Source: Pseudomonadota bacterium
Lineage (GTDB): Bacteria; Desulfobacterota; Binatia; Binatales; Binataceae
NCBI GenBank assembly: GCA_021325025.1
Contig: JAJPHZ010000034.1
Coordinates: 1 to 64,000, forward strand
Direction of reading: 5' to 3'
Length of the DNA: 64,000 nucleotides
The translations under genes and the position numbers were made by a program. This document shows positions 44,369-52,284 of the stretch, in pieces. Under the pieces are notes generated by a model that had not been told where the DNA came from, did not search any database, and was given only the letters and a program-made list of their open reading frames with translations. Every line of letters starts with the position of its first letter. The first letter of the stretch is position 1.

Positions 44369-44617
44369 GTGGCGGATAGTATCGACCCGGTGACGGGCAA
44401 GGTGGTCCTCAATTTGATTACGCGCACTCACGTCAGCAGGCTGGTGCTGCAATCACTGCTGACCGTGCTGATCCGGAGCAACCCGCAGCTTGCAGACAGG
44501 GTCGTACAGGACCTGGAGCGGCGGCGCGAGGCGGCGGTGGAAGCGCAACTGCGGGAATACATCGAGCTGGCGATCGGGGAGGTGACGGATGCGGGGGCGG
44601 CGGCGCGGGCCAAGTAG
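44369..44617 (+). CDS. Small helical hypothetical protein
   Basis: About 82 residues from GTG 44369, with GAGGAG at six bases upstream. The protein is soluble and helical (THVSRLVLQSLLTVLIRSNP, VQDLERRREAAVEAQLREYI) and ends in an Ala/Arg-rich tail. A much longer frame upstream (from 43634) runs antisense to the SDR and is ignored. The stop codon lies inside the first of two long hairpins. No family recognised. Confidence 0.6.
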   Translation: MADSIDPVTGKVVLNLITRTHVSRLVLQSLLTVLIRSNPQLADRVVQDLERRREAAVEAQLREYIELAIGEVTDAGAAARAK

Positions 44618-44646
44618 GCGGCGACGCCGCCTACTTGGCCCGCGCC
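44602..44646 (+). terminator. 21-bp perfect hairpin overlapping a stop codon
   Basis: Arms 44602-44622 and 44626-44646 pair perfectly with a 3-base loop (GAC). The left arm encodes the last codons and TAG of the small gene ending at 44617. There is no T-run; very strong GC-rich hairpins often end or protect mRNAs in GC-rich genomes. It sits between convergent genes. Confidence 0.7.
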
Positions 44647-44654
44647 CAGGGAAA

Positions 44655-44705
44655 GGGGCGGCGGAGGCAGCGGCGGGCAATGCCCGCCGCTGCCTCCGCC
44701 GCCCC
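44655..44705. terminator. 24-bp perfect hairpin
   Basis: Arms 44655-44678 and 44682-44705 pair perfectly with loop AAT, nine bases after the first hairpin and six before the stop of the lactonase-like gene. Sequence is unrelated to the first. Likely the terminator for the convergent gene at 44712. Confidence 0.7.
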
Positions 44706-44711
44706 AGCCTT

Positions 44712-45488
44712 CTACTCGATCGCCGTCGGTGCGTGCGGAAAATCGTGCCAGTCGTCGATATCGTGCGGAATCCAGATGGTCGCCTGATGCTCGTCGCGCA
44801 ACTGCTTTAGCCGCCTGAGCGACGCCACCGCCTGCGCCGGGTCGTAGTCGATCATCATCGGCTTTTCTTCCGCCAAATCCTGGCGCGTGTGCACGGTGTC
44901 GCCGGTCAGCACGAACTTGCGGCTGGGCAATGTCACCAGCAGGGTGCACTCACCCGGCGTATGGCCCGGCGTGCGCAGCATCTGCAGGCTGCCGTCCCCG
45001 AACAAGTCGTAGTCCTCGCCCACCTCAAGCCAGTTGAACCCGCGCGTCGGCAGCAGGTCGCCCATCACGAAAAACGGCCGCTGCACGGGGTCGGCCCAGT
45101 AAGCAAAGCGGATTTCATTGGCGCCGACCAAAAACTTGGCGTTGGGAAACAGCGCCATCCCGCCGGTATGGTCCATGTGCAGATGCGACAGGATGACGTA
45201 CTTTACGTCATCAAGCTTATAGCCCAGTCCCTTGATCTGGACCTCAAGCGTGTCCGCCGGCGTGAACTGCACCTTGGCCATCTGCCAGAAATCGCCCCAG
45301 TAGCCGAGGATGTCGTCCATGATTTTGGGATGGCACCCGGTGTCGAACAGAACCAGCCCCTTGTCGTGCTCGATCAGGATGGGCGGGCAGACAAAGGTAA
45401 ACGGCTCGGGCCGCTCCGGACCCATCGGCGGGATCGTGAACTGGGCGCCCGACAGGCCCCACATGCGGCGGCATTTGGCGCTGCTCAT
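44712..45488 (-). CDS. Metallo-beta-lactamase-fold hydrolase (AHL lactonase-like)
   Basis: Protein of 258 residues with the di-zinc MBL motif HLHMDH (His102, His104, Asp106, His107), third-ligand RTPGHTPGECTL, GDTVHTRQ, and the late IPHDIDDW. Two N-terminal strands (FVCPPILIEHDKGLVLFDTG) are typical of N-acyl-homoserine lactonase-like proteins, though the family also includes other lactonases. GGAGGA precedes ATG 45488. It lies last in a TetR-LLM-lactonase run, although a hairpin (45551-45580) intervenes. Confidence 0.9.
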   Translation of the reverse strand: MSSAKCRRMWGLSGAQFTIPPMGPERPEPFTFVCPPILIEHDKGLVLFDTGCHPKIMDDILGYWGDFWQMAKVQFTPADTLEVQIKGLGYKLDDVKYVILSHLHMDHTGGMALFPNAKFLVGANEIRFAYWADPVQRPFFVMGDLLPTRGFNWLEVGEDYDLFGDGSLQMLRTPGHTPGECTLLVTLPSRKFVLTGDTVHTRQDLAEEKPMMIDYDPAQAVASLRRLKQLRDEHQATIWIPHDIDDWHDFPHAPTAIE

Positions 45489-45550
45489 CAGTATGTCCTC
45501 CGTTACCCCTCTACCATCTGGGCGCGGCGCATTAAAATCCGCGCCGGTAA

Positions 45551-45580
45551 CGTGGGAGAGCCGCGCGCGGCTCCCCCACG
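45551..45580 (-). terminator. Near-perfect palindromic hairpin after the LLM gene
   Basis: Arms 45551-45564 and 45567-45580 pair at 13 of 14 positions with a 2-base loop. It lies between the end of the LLM gene (45591) and the start of the lactonase-like gene (45488), so it may reduce read-through or stabilise the upstream mRNA. Confidence 0.5.
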
Positions 45581-45590
45581 CTGGCTGCGA

Positions 45591-46868
45591 TTACTTGCCC
45601 TGCTGCTGCGCCAGTTGCGCCTTGGCCTGTTCCAGCAGTTCGGCATAGGCGGGATCCCATCCGAAGTGCTTGATCTTGAGCCCATCGGCACGCACCAGGT
45701 ACTCCTCGCCGTAGTCGGGAATCTCGGGCTCGATCCGCCGCTTCATCGCCTTTTCGATCACCGGCGCCAGGCGCTCGGCCTTGAGCTTGGACTGCTTTTC
45801 ATCGCGCTCCTTGAATTCGGGGAGCACCGTCTTGCCGAACAGCTCGAAGCCTTCGCAAATCTGCTCGTGCGTGATGCGGCCCTCCTGTGCGATAAAGATG
45901 ACCTGGTCGACACCCGCCGCTTCGTAGTTGAGCAGCACCTTGCGGATGTCATCGGGCGTACCCATGCATTCGTTGTTCGGGTCGATCGGTGCCATCAACT
46001 GGTCGGGAGTCTTCTTGAATTCCTCCCACAGGTTGGTCTTGGCCGGACGGTGCACGCCGTCGACATAATGATGGCGGAAGGCGTGAGCGAAGAACTGGCG
46101 TCCCTCTTTTCCGAACTCGCGGGCCAGGTCGCCATTCTTGTTGCAGGCAAAGCCGGAGAGGAAGGCCACGTTGGGGTTGACCGAATAGGCAATCGGGGTG
46201 CAATCCTCGGTCAGCGAGCGGTAGTAATCGGCGGTCCATTTCTGGGCGTCAACCGGGGACAAAAAGCCGAAGGTCAGCACGCCCAGTCCCAGCTTGCCCG
46301 CCATCACGATCGTCTCCTGGCGCGAGCAGGCCACCCACACCGGCGGGTGCGGCTTCTGGATGGGTTTAGGAATGACGTTGCGCGGCGGCATCTTGAAGTA
46401 CTTGCCGATATGGCCGCGGAAGGGCTCTTCCACCATCATCCGGCAGATCGCCTGCAGGCATTCGCGCCACATCAGGCGTTTTTCGGTGCGCGAGACATGA
46501 AAGGCGTCCAACTCGGCGAAGGTCGATGACTCGCCAGTGCCGAACTCGGCGCGCCCCTCGCTGATTAGGTCAAGCGCCGCGACTCGCTCCGCAACGCGCG
46601 CCGGATGGTTGTAGTTGGGCGGCAGCAGCGTGATGCCCGACCCCAGGCGCATGCGCTTGGTGCGCTGGCTGGCGGCGGCCAGGAAGGTCTCGGCGGCTGA
46701 GGAGTGGGAGTATTCTTCCAGGAAGTGGTGCTCGACCTGCCACATGTAATCGATACCGACCCGGTCGGCGACCTCCATTTGCTCCAGACCGTCGCGCCAG
46801 ACCCTTAGCTCCGAATCCGGCTTCCAGGGCTTGGGCAACTGCAGCGCCACGAGTAATCCGAACTTCAT
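45591..46868 (-). CDS. LLM-class flavin-dependent oxidoreductase (long form)
   Basis: Luciferase-like monooxygenase of 425 residues, longer than typical (about 280-350) owing to a C-terminal helical extension (EKQSKLKAERLAPVIEKAM). Landmarks: MKFGLLVALQLPKP, WQVEHHFLEEYSHSS, LGSGITLLPPNYNHPARVAE, EGRAEFGTGESS, RNVIPKPIQKPHPPVWVACS and AAGVDQVIFIAQEG. Cofactor FMN or F420 cannot be told. TetR regulator 33 bases upstream on the same strand. Confidence 0.93.
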   Translation of the reverse strand: MKFGLLVALQLPKPWKPDSELRVWRDGLEQMEVADRVGIDYMWQVEHHFLEEYSHSSAAETFLAAASQRTKRMRLGSGITLLPPNYNHPARVAERVAALDLISEGRAEFGTGESSTFAELDAFHVSRTEKRLMWRECLQAICRMMVEEPFRGHIGKYFKMPPRNVIPKPIQKPHPPVWVACSRQETIVMAGKLGLGVLTFGFLSPVDAQKWTADYYRSLTEDCTPIAYSVNPNVAFLSGFACNKNGDLAREFGKEGRQFFAHAFRHHYVDGVHRPAKTNLWEEFKKTPDQLMAPIDPNNECMGTPDDIRKVLLNYEAAGVDQVIFIAQEGRITHEQICEGFELFGKTVLPEFKERDEKQSKLKAERLAPVIEKAMKRRIEPEIPDYGEEYLVRADGLKIKHFGWDPAYAELLEQAKAQLAQQQGK

Positions 46869-46900
46869 TTCGTCCTCCGTGATAGGGAAGTATTGGTCTC

Positions 46901-47674
46901 TTACTGAATTCCCTCGGGCAGCGCCGCTTGCGGCGCTCGAACTTTGGCCGCCACCGCCGCCCCGCCATTGGCTGCCTCTCCGGCGGGCCGTGCCCGACGA
47001 CGCGCCAAGCCGTTGTCAACCACCCGGATCTCGCGCGGCAACTGGCGCTGGAAGCGCCGGTAATGGCGGAGCAGTTTGGCCCGGCTGGCATCGGTTGAAA
47101 GACCGAGCAGCGCCAGCGTAAAGGCATATAGAATGTGGGTCCGCATCGCCTCGCCGTCCAGGACCCCGCGCACCCACAGATCCAGCACGCCAAGGAAGGT
47201 AATTACCAGGTCGCGCGCGACAAACTCGGAATCCGCATCCGCCCGCAGCAAACCGGCCCGGATGCCTGCCTCCACCGGGCGCTGCCACAAGCGCACGCTG
47301 CCGCCCGAAATCGCGTCGTCGTGCAGTCCCCGCGCCGACGCCGTCAGCACCGCCATCAGGGTCCGGTAAAAGCGCGGGTCGGAGGCGTAGGTGTTGGCGC
47401 CCAGTTCAGCGATGTGCAGTAAATCCTCGATCGGGTCGTGCGAGCGCAGCTCCTCCATTTTCCGTTCGAGCTTCTTGAGCACCGCCAGCCCCAGCTCGGC
47501 CAGCACCGCACCCTTGGAGCCGAACAGGTTGTACGGCGTGGCCAGGCTGACTTCAGCCTTGCGCGCCAAGGCACGCATCGACAGCCCCACGCTGCCGGTT
47601 TCGCGAATCAGCTCCTGAGCGGCGGCCAGGATGCGCTCGCGCCGTTCCAGCTTGCGCTTCTCCCGTAGACCCAT
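46901..47674 (-). CDS. TetR-family transcriptional regulator
   Basis: Protein of 257 residues. The N-terminal HTH is clear: RERILAAAQELIRETGSVGLS, then LARKAEVSLATPYNLFGSKGAVLAE. The C-terminal ligand domain is typical in length, with an added Arg/Ala-rich tail. Start taken as ATG 47674; TTG 47686 is in frame. An AACGCGTT palindrome abuts the start and a second lies 35 bases upstream, over the promoter, so it probably represses itself and the downstream LLM gene. Confidence 0.92.
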   Translation of the reverse strand: MGLREKRKLERRERILAAAQELIRETGSVGLSMRALARKAEVSLATPYNLFGSKGAVLAELGLAVLKKLERKMEELRSHDPIEDLLHIAELGANTYASDPRFYRTLMAVLTASARGLHDDAISGGSVRLWQRPVEAGIRAGLLRADADSEFVARDLVITFLGVLDLWVRGVLDGEAMRTHILYAFTLALLGLSTDASRAKLLRHYRRFQRQLPREIRVVDNGLARRRARPAGEAANGGAAVAAKVRAPQAALPEGIQ

Positions 47675-47731
47675 AACGCGTTTCAAAAACGAGATGCGTT
47701 CGTTTTTATAACGCGTTCAAAATAATGTCAA
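47675..47731 (-). promoter_or_regulatory. TetR promoter with two AACGCGTT operators
   Basis: Reverse strand: -35 TTGACA (47726-47731, perfect), -10 near TATAAA (47705-47710, 15-base spacer) or TAAAAA (47703-47708, 17-base spacer). AACGCGTT palindromes lie at 47675-47682 and 47710-47717, within direct repeats of ATAACGCGTTxCAAAA type. An AAAAACGA/TCGTTTTT inverted repeat (47685-47692/47700-47707) lies between. This geometry is typical of an autorepressed promoter. Confidence 0.6.
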
Positions 47732-47863
47732 GAACCCCGGTCGGCCGAGCGTTGCGCTGCGCCATTTGCGCGGGAACCTCTTTCCCGATAGTTGTTGGGC
47801 GGCGCACAAACGCGGCGGCACGCTGCGCCCCGCGGGAGGCGTTTTCGAATGAGGTAAGCCACG

Positions 47864-48319
47864 ATGATTAAATCGGTCTTTCACGTCAACATCAATGTCA
47901 GGGACTTCGACCGTTCACTGGAGTTTTACCAAATGCTCGGCTTCAAGGTCGTGCTCGACATCGGCGAAGGTCCCAACCGGGCCAACGACAAGGGGCTCAA
48001 CATTCCCAACAGCGTTGGACGTGCGGCGCTGCTGGCGCTGAGCGACGACCCGCGTGCCACCCGAATCGACCTCATTGAGTGGAAACAGCCCAGAACTGAC
48101 GGCGCGCCGTACCCTCATCTGTACCATACCGGAATCAACCGCATCGCCCTGTTTACCAAAAATCTCGACGCGGAATACGCGCGGCTCAAGGCGGCGGGCG
48201 TGGAGATGGTATCGGAGCCGGTCACGATGAGCGCGGGCCGAAAAGCCGGCGCGCGGTTTTTCTGCTTCAAGGATCCCGACGGCACCTTTTTGGAATTGAT
48301 CGAACCATTCAACAAGTAG
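47864..48319 (+). CDS. VOC-family (glyoxalase/dioxygenase-like) protein
   Basis: Protein of 151 residues with two beta-alpha-beta modules: HVNINVRDFDRSLEFYQMLGF (metal His first) and GINRIALFTKNLDAEYARL with a closing RFFCFKDPDGTFLELIEPF (Glu ligand). This is the glyoxalase/bleomycin-resistance/dioxygenase superfamily. Function not assignable. It precedes an LLM gene by 64 bases on the same strand. Confidence 0.92.
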   Translation: MIKSVFHVNINVRDFDRSLEFYQMLGFKVVLDIGEGPNRANDKGLNIPNSVGRAALLALSDDPRATRIDLIEWKQPRTDGAPYPHLYHTGINRIALFTKNLDAEYARLKAAGVEMVSEPVTMSAGRKAGARFFCFKDPDGTFLELIEPFNK

Positions 48320-48383
48320 AGTTACAAGACCCGCACCAACACCAACGGCGCCGCACACGCTGGGCACAGGAGAACGGCACGGA

Positions 48384-49256
48384 ATGAAATTCGGTCTTTG
48401 TTTGGGTTTTACCGATCGCTCGGAGCGGCCCGACGTGGTCGCACGCACCTGCGAGGAACTGGGCTTCGAGTCGATGTTCACTGGCGAGCATCCGATAATT
48501 CCGGTGGTGGCCGGAGCGATTATCGCACTGGGCAACACCGTGATGCCGGAGTATTACGAGCGCATCCCTGACCCCTTCATCTCATTGACCATTGCGGCGT
48601 GCGCAACCAGGCGGCTGCGCCTGGGAACTGCCGTATGCCTGGCCGCCGAGCGCCATCCGATCATCCTGGCCAAGGAGGTCGCCACGCTCGATTACTACTC
48701 GCAAGGCCGCTTCGTGCTGGGCGTGGGCGGCGGATGGCTGCGCGAGGAGACCGAGATCATGGGCCGGGATTTCCGCCGCCGATGGGCGGTGGTGCGCGAG
48801 TACGTGCGCGCGATGAAGGAACTGTGGACCCAGCCGGAGGCCAGCTTCGCGGGCGAATTCGTGAGTTTTCCGCCCGTCAAGTGCTGGCCCAAGCCCGCCC
48901 AGCAGCCCCATCCCCCGGTCTATATCTGCACCGGCTCCGGACCCAATTTCGATCGCCGCCTGAAGGACACGGTGGCGGTCGGCGACGGATGGATGCCGAC
49001 CAGCCTCACACCGCAGCGCCTGTCCCAAGAGGTCGCCAAACTCAAGCGGATGTGCGCGGAGACCGGACGCGACGTCAATTCGCTGGAGATTACTATCCTG
49101 GGCCAGGCCGCGGGCAGCGCCGCCGAGGCGCGCAGGCAGGTGGCGGAATATCGCGAAGCCGGCGCCACCCGGATGCTGTTCCTGCTGACACCCATCCCGC
49201 CCGGACAGGCCGCACAGACCATCCGGCCGATCGCCGAGGCCTATCTGCGCGGCTGA
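48384..49256 (+). CDS. LLM-class flavin/F420-dependent oxidoreductase
   Basis: Protein of 290 residues: MKFGLCLGFTDRSERPDVVA, FESMFTGEHPIIP, LGTAVCLAAERHPIILAKE, SQGRFVLGVGGGWLREE, PVKCWPKPAQQPHPPVYICT and VGDGWMP (the GDGW segment lost in the broken homologue at 26155). Features fit the F420-type LLM group. It ends 16 bases inside the convergent LLM gene at 49241. Likely an operon with the VOC gene. Confidence 0.94.
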   Translation: MKFGLCLGFTDRSERPDVVARTCEELGFESMFTGEHPIIPVVAGAIIALGNTVMPEYYERIPDPFISLTIAACATRRLRLGTAVCLAAERHPIILAKEVATLDYYSQGRFVLGVGGGWLREETEIMGRDFRRRWAVVREYVRAMKELWTQPEASFAGEFVSFPPVKCWPKPAQQPHPPVYICTGSGPNFDRRLKDTVAVGDGWMPTSLTPQRLSQEVAKLKRMCAETGRDVNSLEITILGQAAGSAAEARRQVAEYREAGATRMLFLLTPIPPGQAAQTIRPIAEAYLRG

Positions 49257-50305
49257 GCGGGCGCTTCACTGCCCGATTGCTTGAAGTTCGGCATCACGTG
49301 CCGGGCGAACATCTGCAAGGAGCGCCGCACTTCCTGCGGTGCGGCGCCGCCTTGGGCGACTTCGAACAGCAACAGGTCGATGCCGAAGCTATCGCGCACC
49401 TCCCCAATCCGCCGCACCAGGTCGTCCGGATCGCCCAGCAGCACGAGATTGGCCGCATCGAGATCCTCGATCCTGATCTGCCCAAAGCCGCGCGCACCGC
49501 TGGGCTTTGAACCGCGCGCATCAAGGCCAGCGAAGAACTTGTAGTAGTTGAGCGTGTACTGGCCGCCGTGACGCAACGCTTCAGCCTTGGTCTCGCCGCA
49601 ATACATCTGCGTCACGCTGGTCACAGTACGCCGCGCCGGATCGTATCCGTTGCTGGCCAGGGTCTGGCGATAGTTATCTAGACCGTTCTTCAGCAAAGCC
49701 TTGTCCGGGCCGAATAACGCGGTGCACAGATCCAATCCCCGCTTTCCGGCCCAGATAAAGCTGGCCGGCGTGCCGGCGCCGGCGGCAAAGACCGGCGGAT
49801 GAGGCTGCTGAACGGGCTTGGGAAAAAATTCATAATCGCGCAGCTTCCAAAATCTGCCGTCGAAGGAAAACGGGCCCTCGGCGGTCCACGCCTTGATAAT
49901 CAGGTCGACGCCCTCATGATAACGCTCATGGCTTTGCGCCATGTCGATACCAAACAGGTCGTAAGCATAACTGAGAAAGCCCCGCCCCACGCCATAGTCC
50001 AGACGCCCGCCGCTCAGCACGTCGAGCATCGCGTACTCCTCGGCCAGGCGCAGCGGATGATGCAGCGGAATGAGCGACACCCCGGTACCCAGGCGCAATC
50101 GCCGGGTGCGCGCAGCGGCCGCCAGCGCAATCATCGCCGGATTGCCGAATGAGTAGCCGGAGTAATGATGCTCGCCGAACCAGGCGGCGTCGTAGCCGAG
50201 TTCCTCCAGCAGCTCAACCTGCTCCAGTATCTGCTGGTAATAGCTACTTGCGGAACCGTGAACGCCCGGATGATAGTCGATATTATAAAGGATTCCGAAT
50301 TTCAC
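49241..50305 (-). CDS. LLM-class flavin-dependent oxidoreductase
   Basis: Protein of 354 residues: MKFGILYNIDYHPGVHGSAS, DAAWFGEHHYSGYSFGNP, LGTGVSLIPLHHPLRLAEE, SGGRLDYGVGRGFLSYAYD, KPVQQPHPPVFAAGAGTPAS and LVLLGDPDDLVRRI. It is bacterial-luciferase-alpha-like in plan. It lies 11 bases downstream of a P450, so the two are probably co-transcribed; the pair may hydroxylate or cleave the same hydrophobic substrate. Reductase partner not seen. Confidence 0.94.
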   Translation of the reverse strand: MKFGILYNIDYHPGVHGSASSYYQQILEQVELLEELGYDAAWFGEHHYSGYSFGNPAMIALAAAARTRRLRLGTGVSLIPLHHPLRLAEEYAMLDVLSGGRLDYGVGRGFLSYAYDLFGIDMAQSHERYHEGVDLIIKAWTAEGPFSFDGRFWKLRDYEFFPKPVQQPHPPVFAAGAGTPASFIWAGKRGLDLCTALFGPDKALLKNGLDNYRQTLASNGYDPARRTVTSVTQMYCGETKAEALRHGGQYTLNYYKFFAGLDARGSKPSGARGFGQIRIEDLDAANLVLLGDPDDLVRRIGEVRDSFGIDLLLFEVAQGGAAPQEVRRSLQMFARHVMPNFKQSGSEAPAQPRR

Positions 50306-50316
50306 ATTGTCTCCTG

Positions 50317-51576
50317 TTATTCGCTGCGCGACTGGCTAACCGGTGAAAACCTCACCGGCATCCGTTTGATGACCGAGACCACCACCGCCGGCATCCGCTC
50401 GACCTTGCCCGCCACTTGCAGGTCGGGCAGACCGCGCAGGATCTCCTCAATCATGACCCGGGTTTCCAGCCGAGCCAGCCTGGCGCCCAAACAGAAATGC
50501 TCGCCGTGCCCGAATGCCAGGTGATCGTTGGGAGTCCGCTTGATGTCGAATCGGAACGGCTCGGCAAAGACGTCCTCATCGCGATTGGCGGAAGTGAACC
50601 ACACCACGACCCGCTCGCCGCGCTTGATACGTTTGCCGCCCAGCTCGCTGTCCCCAACCGCCACCCGCGCGAAGTAGTTGGCGGGACTGGTCCATCGCAG
50701 GATCTCCTCGACCGCAATCGGCATCAGCGCCGGATTCTCCGTCAGTTCGGCGAGTTGTTGCGGATGCTGGAGCAGGGCCAGCACACCGCCGGAGATGGCG
50801 TTGCGAGTGGTCTCCAGCCCGCCGCCCAAAACGATATAGCAGTTGAACAGCACCTCGGGATCGCTCAGCGCACGCCCCTCAATCGCACCATTGGCCAGCG
50901 CGCCGACCAAGTCGTTGATTGGACGGCCGCGGCGCTCCCGGACCAAGCCGGCAAAATACTGAAGCGTCTCCCGAACGGGAGCATCAGGCGGGCCTTCGGC
51001 CTGAAATTCCGGATCGGGACTCCCGACCAGCCGGTCCACCAGCTTTCTCATGTAGGGCCAGTCCGCGGGCGGCACACCCATGATCTGGCATACCATGGCG
51101 GCCGGCAGTCTGCCGGCGACGTCGTTGACCAGGTCGCATTGGCCCCGCGGCGCCACGGCGTCGACGATCTCGCGCGACATCCGGCGCACCGCCGGCTCCA
51201 AGGCGTTGATGCGCTGTGGCCTGAACCATTCGAAGATAAGCCGGCGCATCTCACGATGGCGCGGCGGATCAGACATCAGCACCGACAGTCCGGCGCCCAC
51301 CTGCTCCGGCGTCCGCTCCTGGTCCGCCGGCAGGTAGGGCAGCATCACGCCCTGCGCCGAGCTGTAGAGCTCGGGATGGCGCAAGACGGTCAGGCAATCC
51401 TCATGCCGCGTCACCGACCAGAAGTCCCAGCCGTTGCTGCCGCGCGTCCAGTGCACCGGATCATGGCGGCGCAGCCAGCGGAAGGCCTCATGATACTGAT
51501 CGGTGGTGTAAAAAGCCGGATTGTTTAATTCAGCGTCATAGGGGAAATCCAACTCTTGCATCGAACTGCCCACCAT
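50317..51576 (-). CDS. Cytochrome P450 (CYP)
   Basis: Soluble bacterial-type P450 of 419 residues. Heme motif FGHGEHFCLGARLA with thiolate Cys362; I-helix GGGLETTRNAIS with the acid-alcohol pair shifted to Glu-Thr-Thr; K-helix ExxR in EEILRW. The C-terminal region is complete. No ferredoxin or ferredoxin reductase gene is near. Start ATG 51576 or 51561. A divergent TetR gene and a palindromic operator upstream suggest substrate-induced expression together with the LLM gene. Confidence 0.95.
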   Translation of the reverse strand: MVGSSMQELDFPYDAELNNPAFYTTDQYHEAFRWLRRHDPVHWTRGSNGWDFWSVTRHEDCLTVLRHPELYSSAQGVMLPYLPADQERTPEQVGAGLSVLMSDPPRHREMRRLIFEWFRPQRINALEPAVRRMSREIVDAVAPRGQCDLVNDVAGRLPAAMVCQIMGVPPADWPYMRKLVDRLVGSPDPEFQAEGPPDAPVRETLQYFAGLVRERRGRPINDLVGALANGAIEGRALSDPEVLFNCYIVLGGGLETTRNAISGGVLALLQHPQQLAELTENPALMPIAVEEILRWTSPANYFARVAVGDSELGGKRIKRGERVVVWFTSANRDEDVFAEPFRFDIKRTPNDHLAFGHGEHFCLGARLARLETRVMIEEILRGLPDLQVAGKVERMPAVVVSVIKRMPVRFSPVSQSRSE

Positions 51577-51613
51577 CGCATTCGGCCAGGCCGCACGGGC
51601 GGCACGATTTTCA

Positions 51614-51631
51614 ATACGATGCGTATCGTAT
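51614..51631. promoter_or_regulatory. Palindromic operator between P450 and TetR genes
   Basis: ATACGAT (51614-51620), GCGT spacer, ATCGTAT (51625-51631). An 18-base palindrome with perfect 7-bp arms, in the divergent intergenic region, a usual TetR site. A TTGCCG/TATGAT pair (51637-51642/51660-51665, 17-base spacer) just to its right could be the tetR promoter. Confidence 0.65.
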
Positions 51632-51675
51632 CTTTATTGCCGAAAGTCAAGAGCTTGGCTATGATGCTGGGCGCG

Positions 51676-52284
51676 ATGGCGCGCAGTTATCCGCAACTGG
51701 TGCGAGGACGGCCGCGCGACGAAGAGGCCGACGTCGCCCTTGTGGACGCGACCCTGGCTTTGCTCGCCGAGCAGGGCTACAGCGGCTTGCGCATGGAAGC
51801 GGTGGCGGCGCGGGCCGGCGTCGCCAAGGCCACGCTGTATCGGCGCTGGCCCGACAAGGTCAGCTTGACGATTGCCGCACTGTCGCGGATTCCGGAGCTG
51901 CCGGCGGTCGATACCGGATCGTTGTCGGGCGATCTGGCCGCGCTGCGCGACGCGGTGGTCAGGCTATTCAAAACCACCCGCCTGGCCAGTGTCTTACCGG
52001 CGTTGGCCGCGGAACGTGTGCGGCGCACGTCCGCTTCGGCCAAAATCGACGCGTTCATCCGCACGCGCTACCAGCCCTGGATCGCGGCGATAGAACGCGC
52101 CATCGCGCGCGGCGAGCTGCCCCGCACCTCGGCCGATCCCGTCCTGATCGCTGACCTGCTGGCCGGAGTGATGATGCAGCGCGTGTTTTTCACTGGCGGC
52201 CGCGTCGACGACAAGGCCTGGAAGACGGTGGTTGACATCGTCGTCAAGGGCCTGCGCGCCGCGGCTAGCAGCCCTGGCGGATGA
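51676..52284 (+). CDS. TetR-family transcriptional regulator
   Basis: Protein of about 202 residues. The HTH is clear: DATLALLAEQGYSGLRMEAV, then AARAGVAKATLYRRWPDKVSL. The TetR_C-like domain has VLPALAAERVRRTSASAKID, IARGELPRTSADPVLIADLL and RVFFTGG. Upstream in-frame starts (51556, 51619, 51661) are less likely, since 51619 lies in the operator. Its 3' end overlaps the convergent GMC gene by 20 bases. It likely represses the P450-LLM operon. Confidence 0.93.
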   Translation: MARSYPQLVRGRPRDEEADVALVDATLALLAEQGYSGLRMEAVAARAGVAKATLYRRWPDKVSLTIAALSRIPELPAVDTGSLSGDLAALRDAVVRLFKTTRLASVLPALAAERVRRTSASAKIDAFIRTRYQPWIAAIERAIARGELPRTSADPVLIADLLAGVMMQRVFFTGGRVDDKAWKTVVDIVVKGLRAAASSPGG

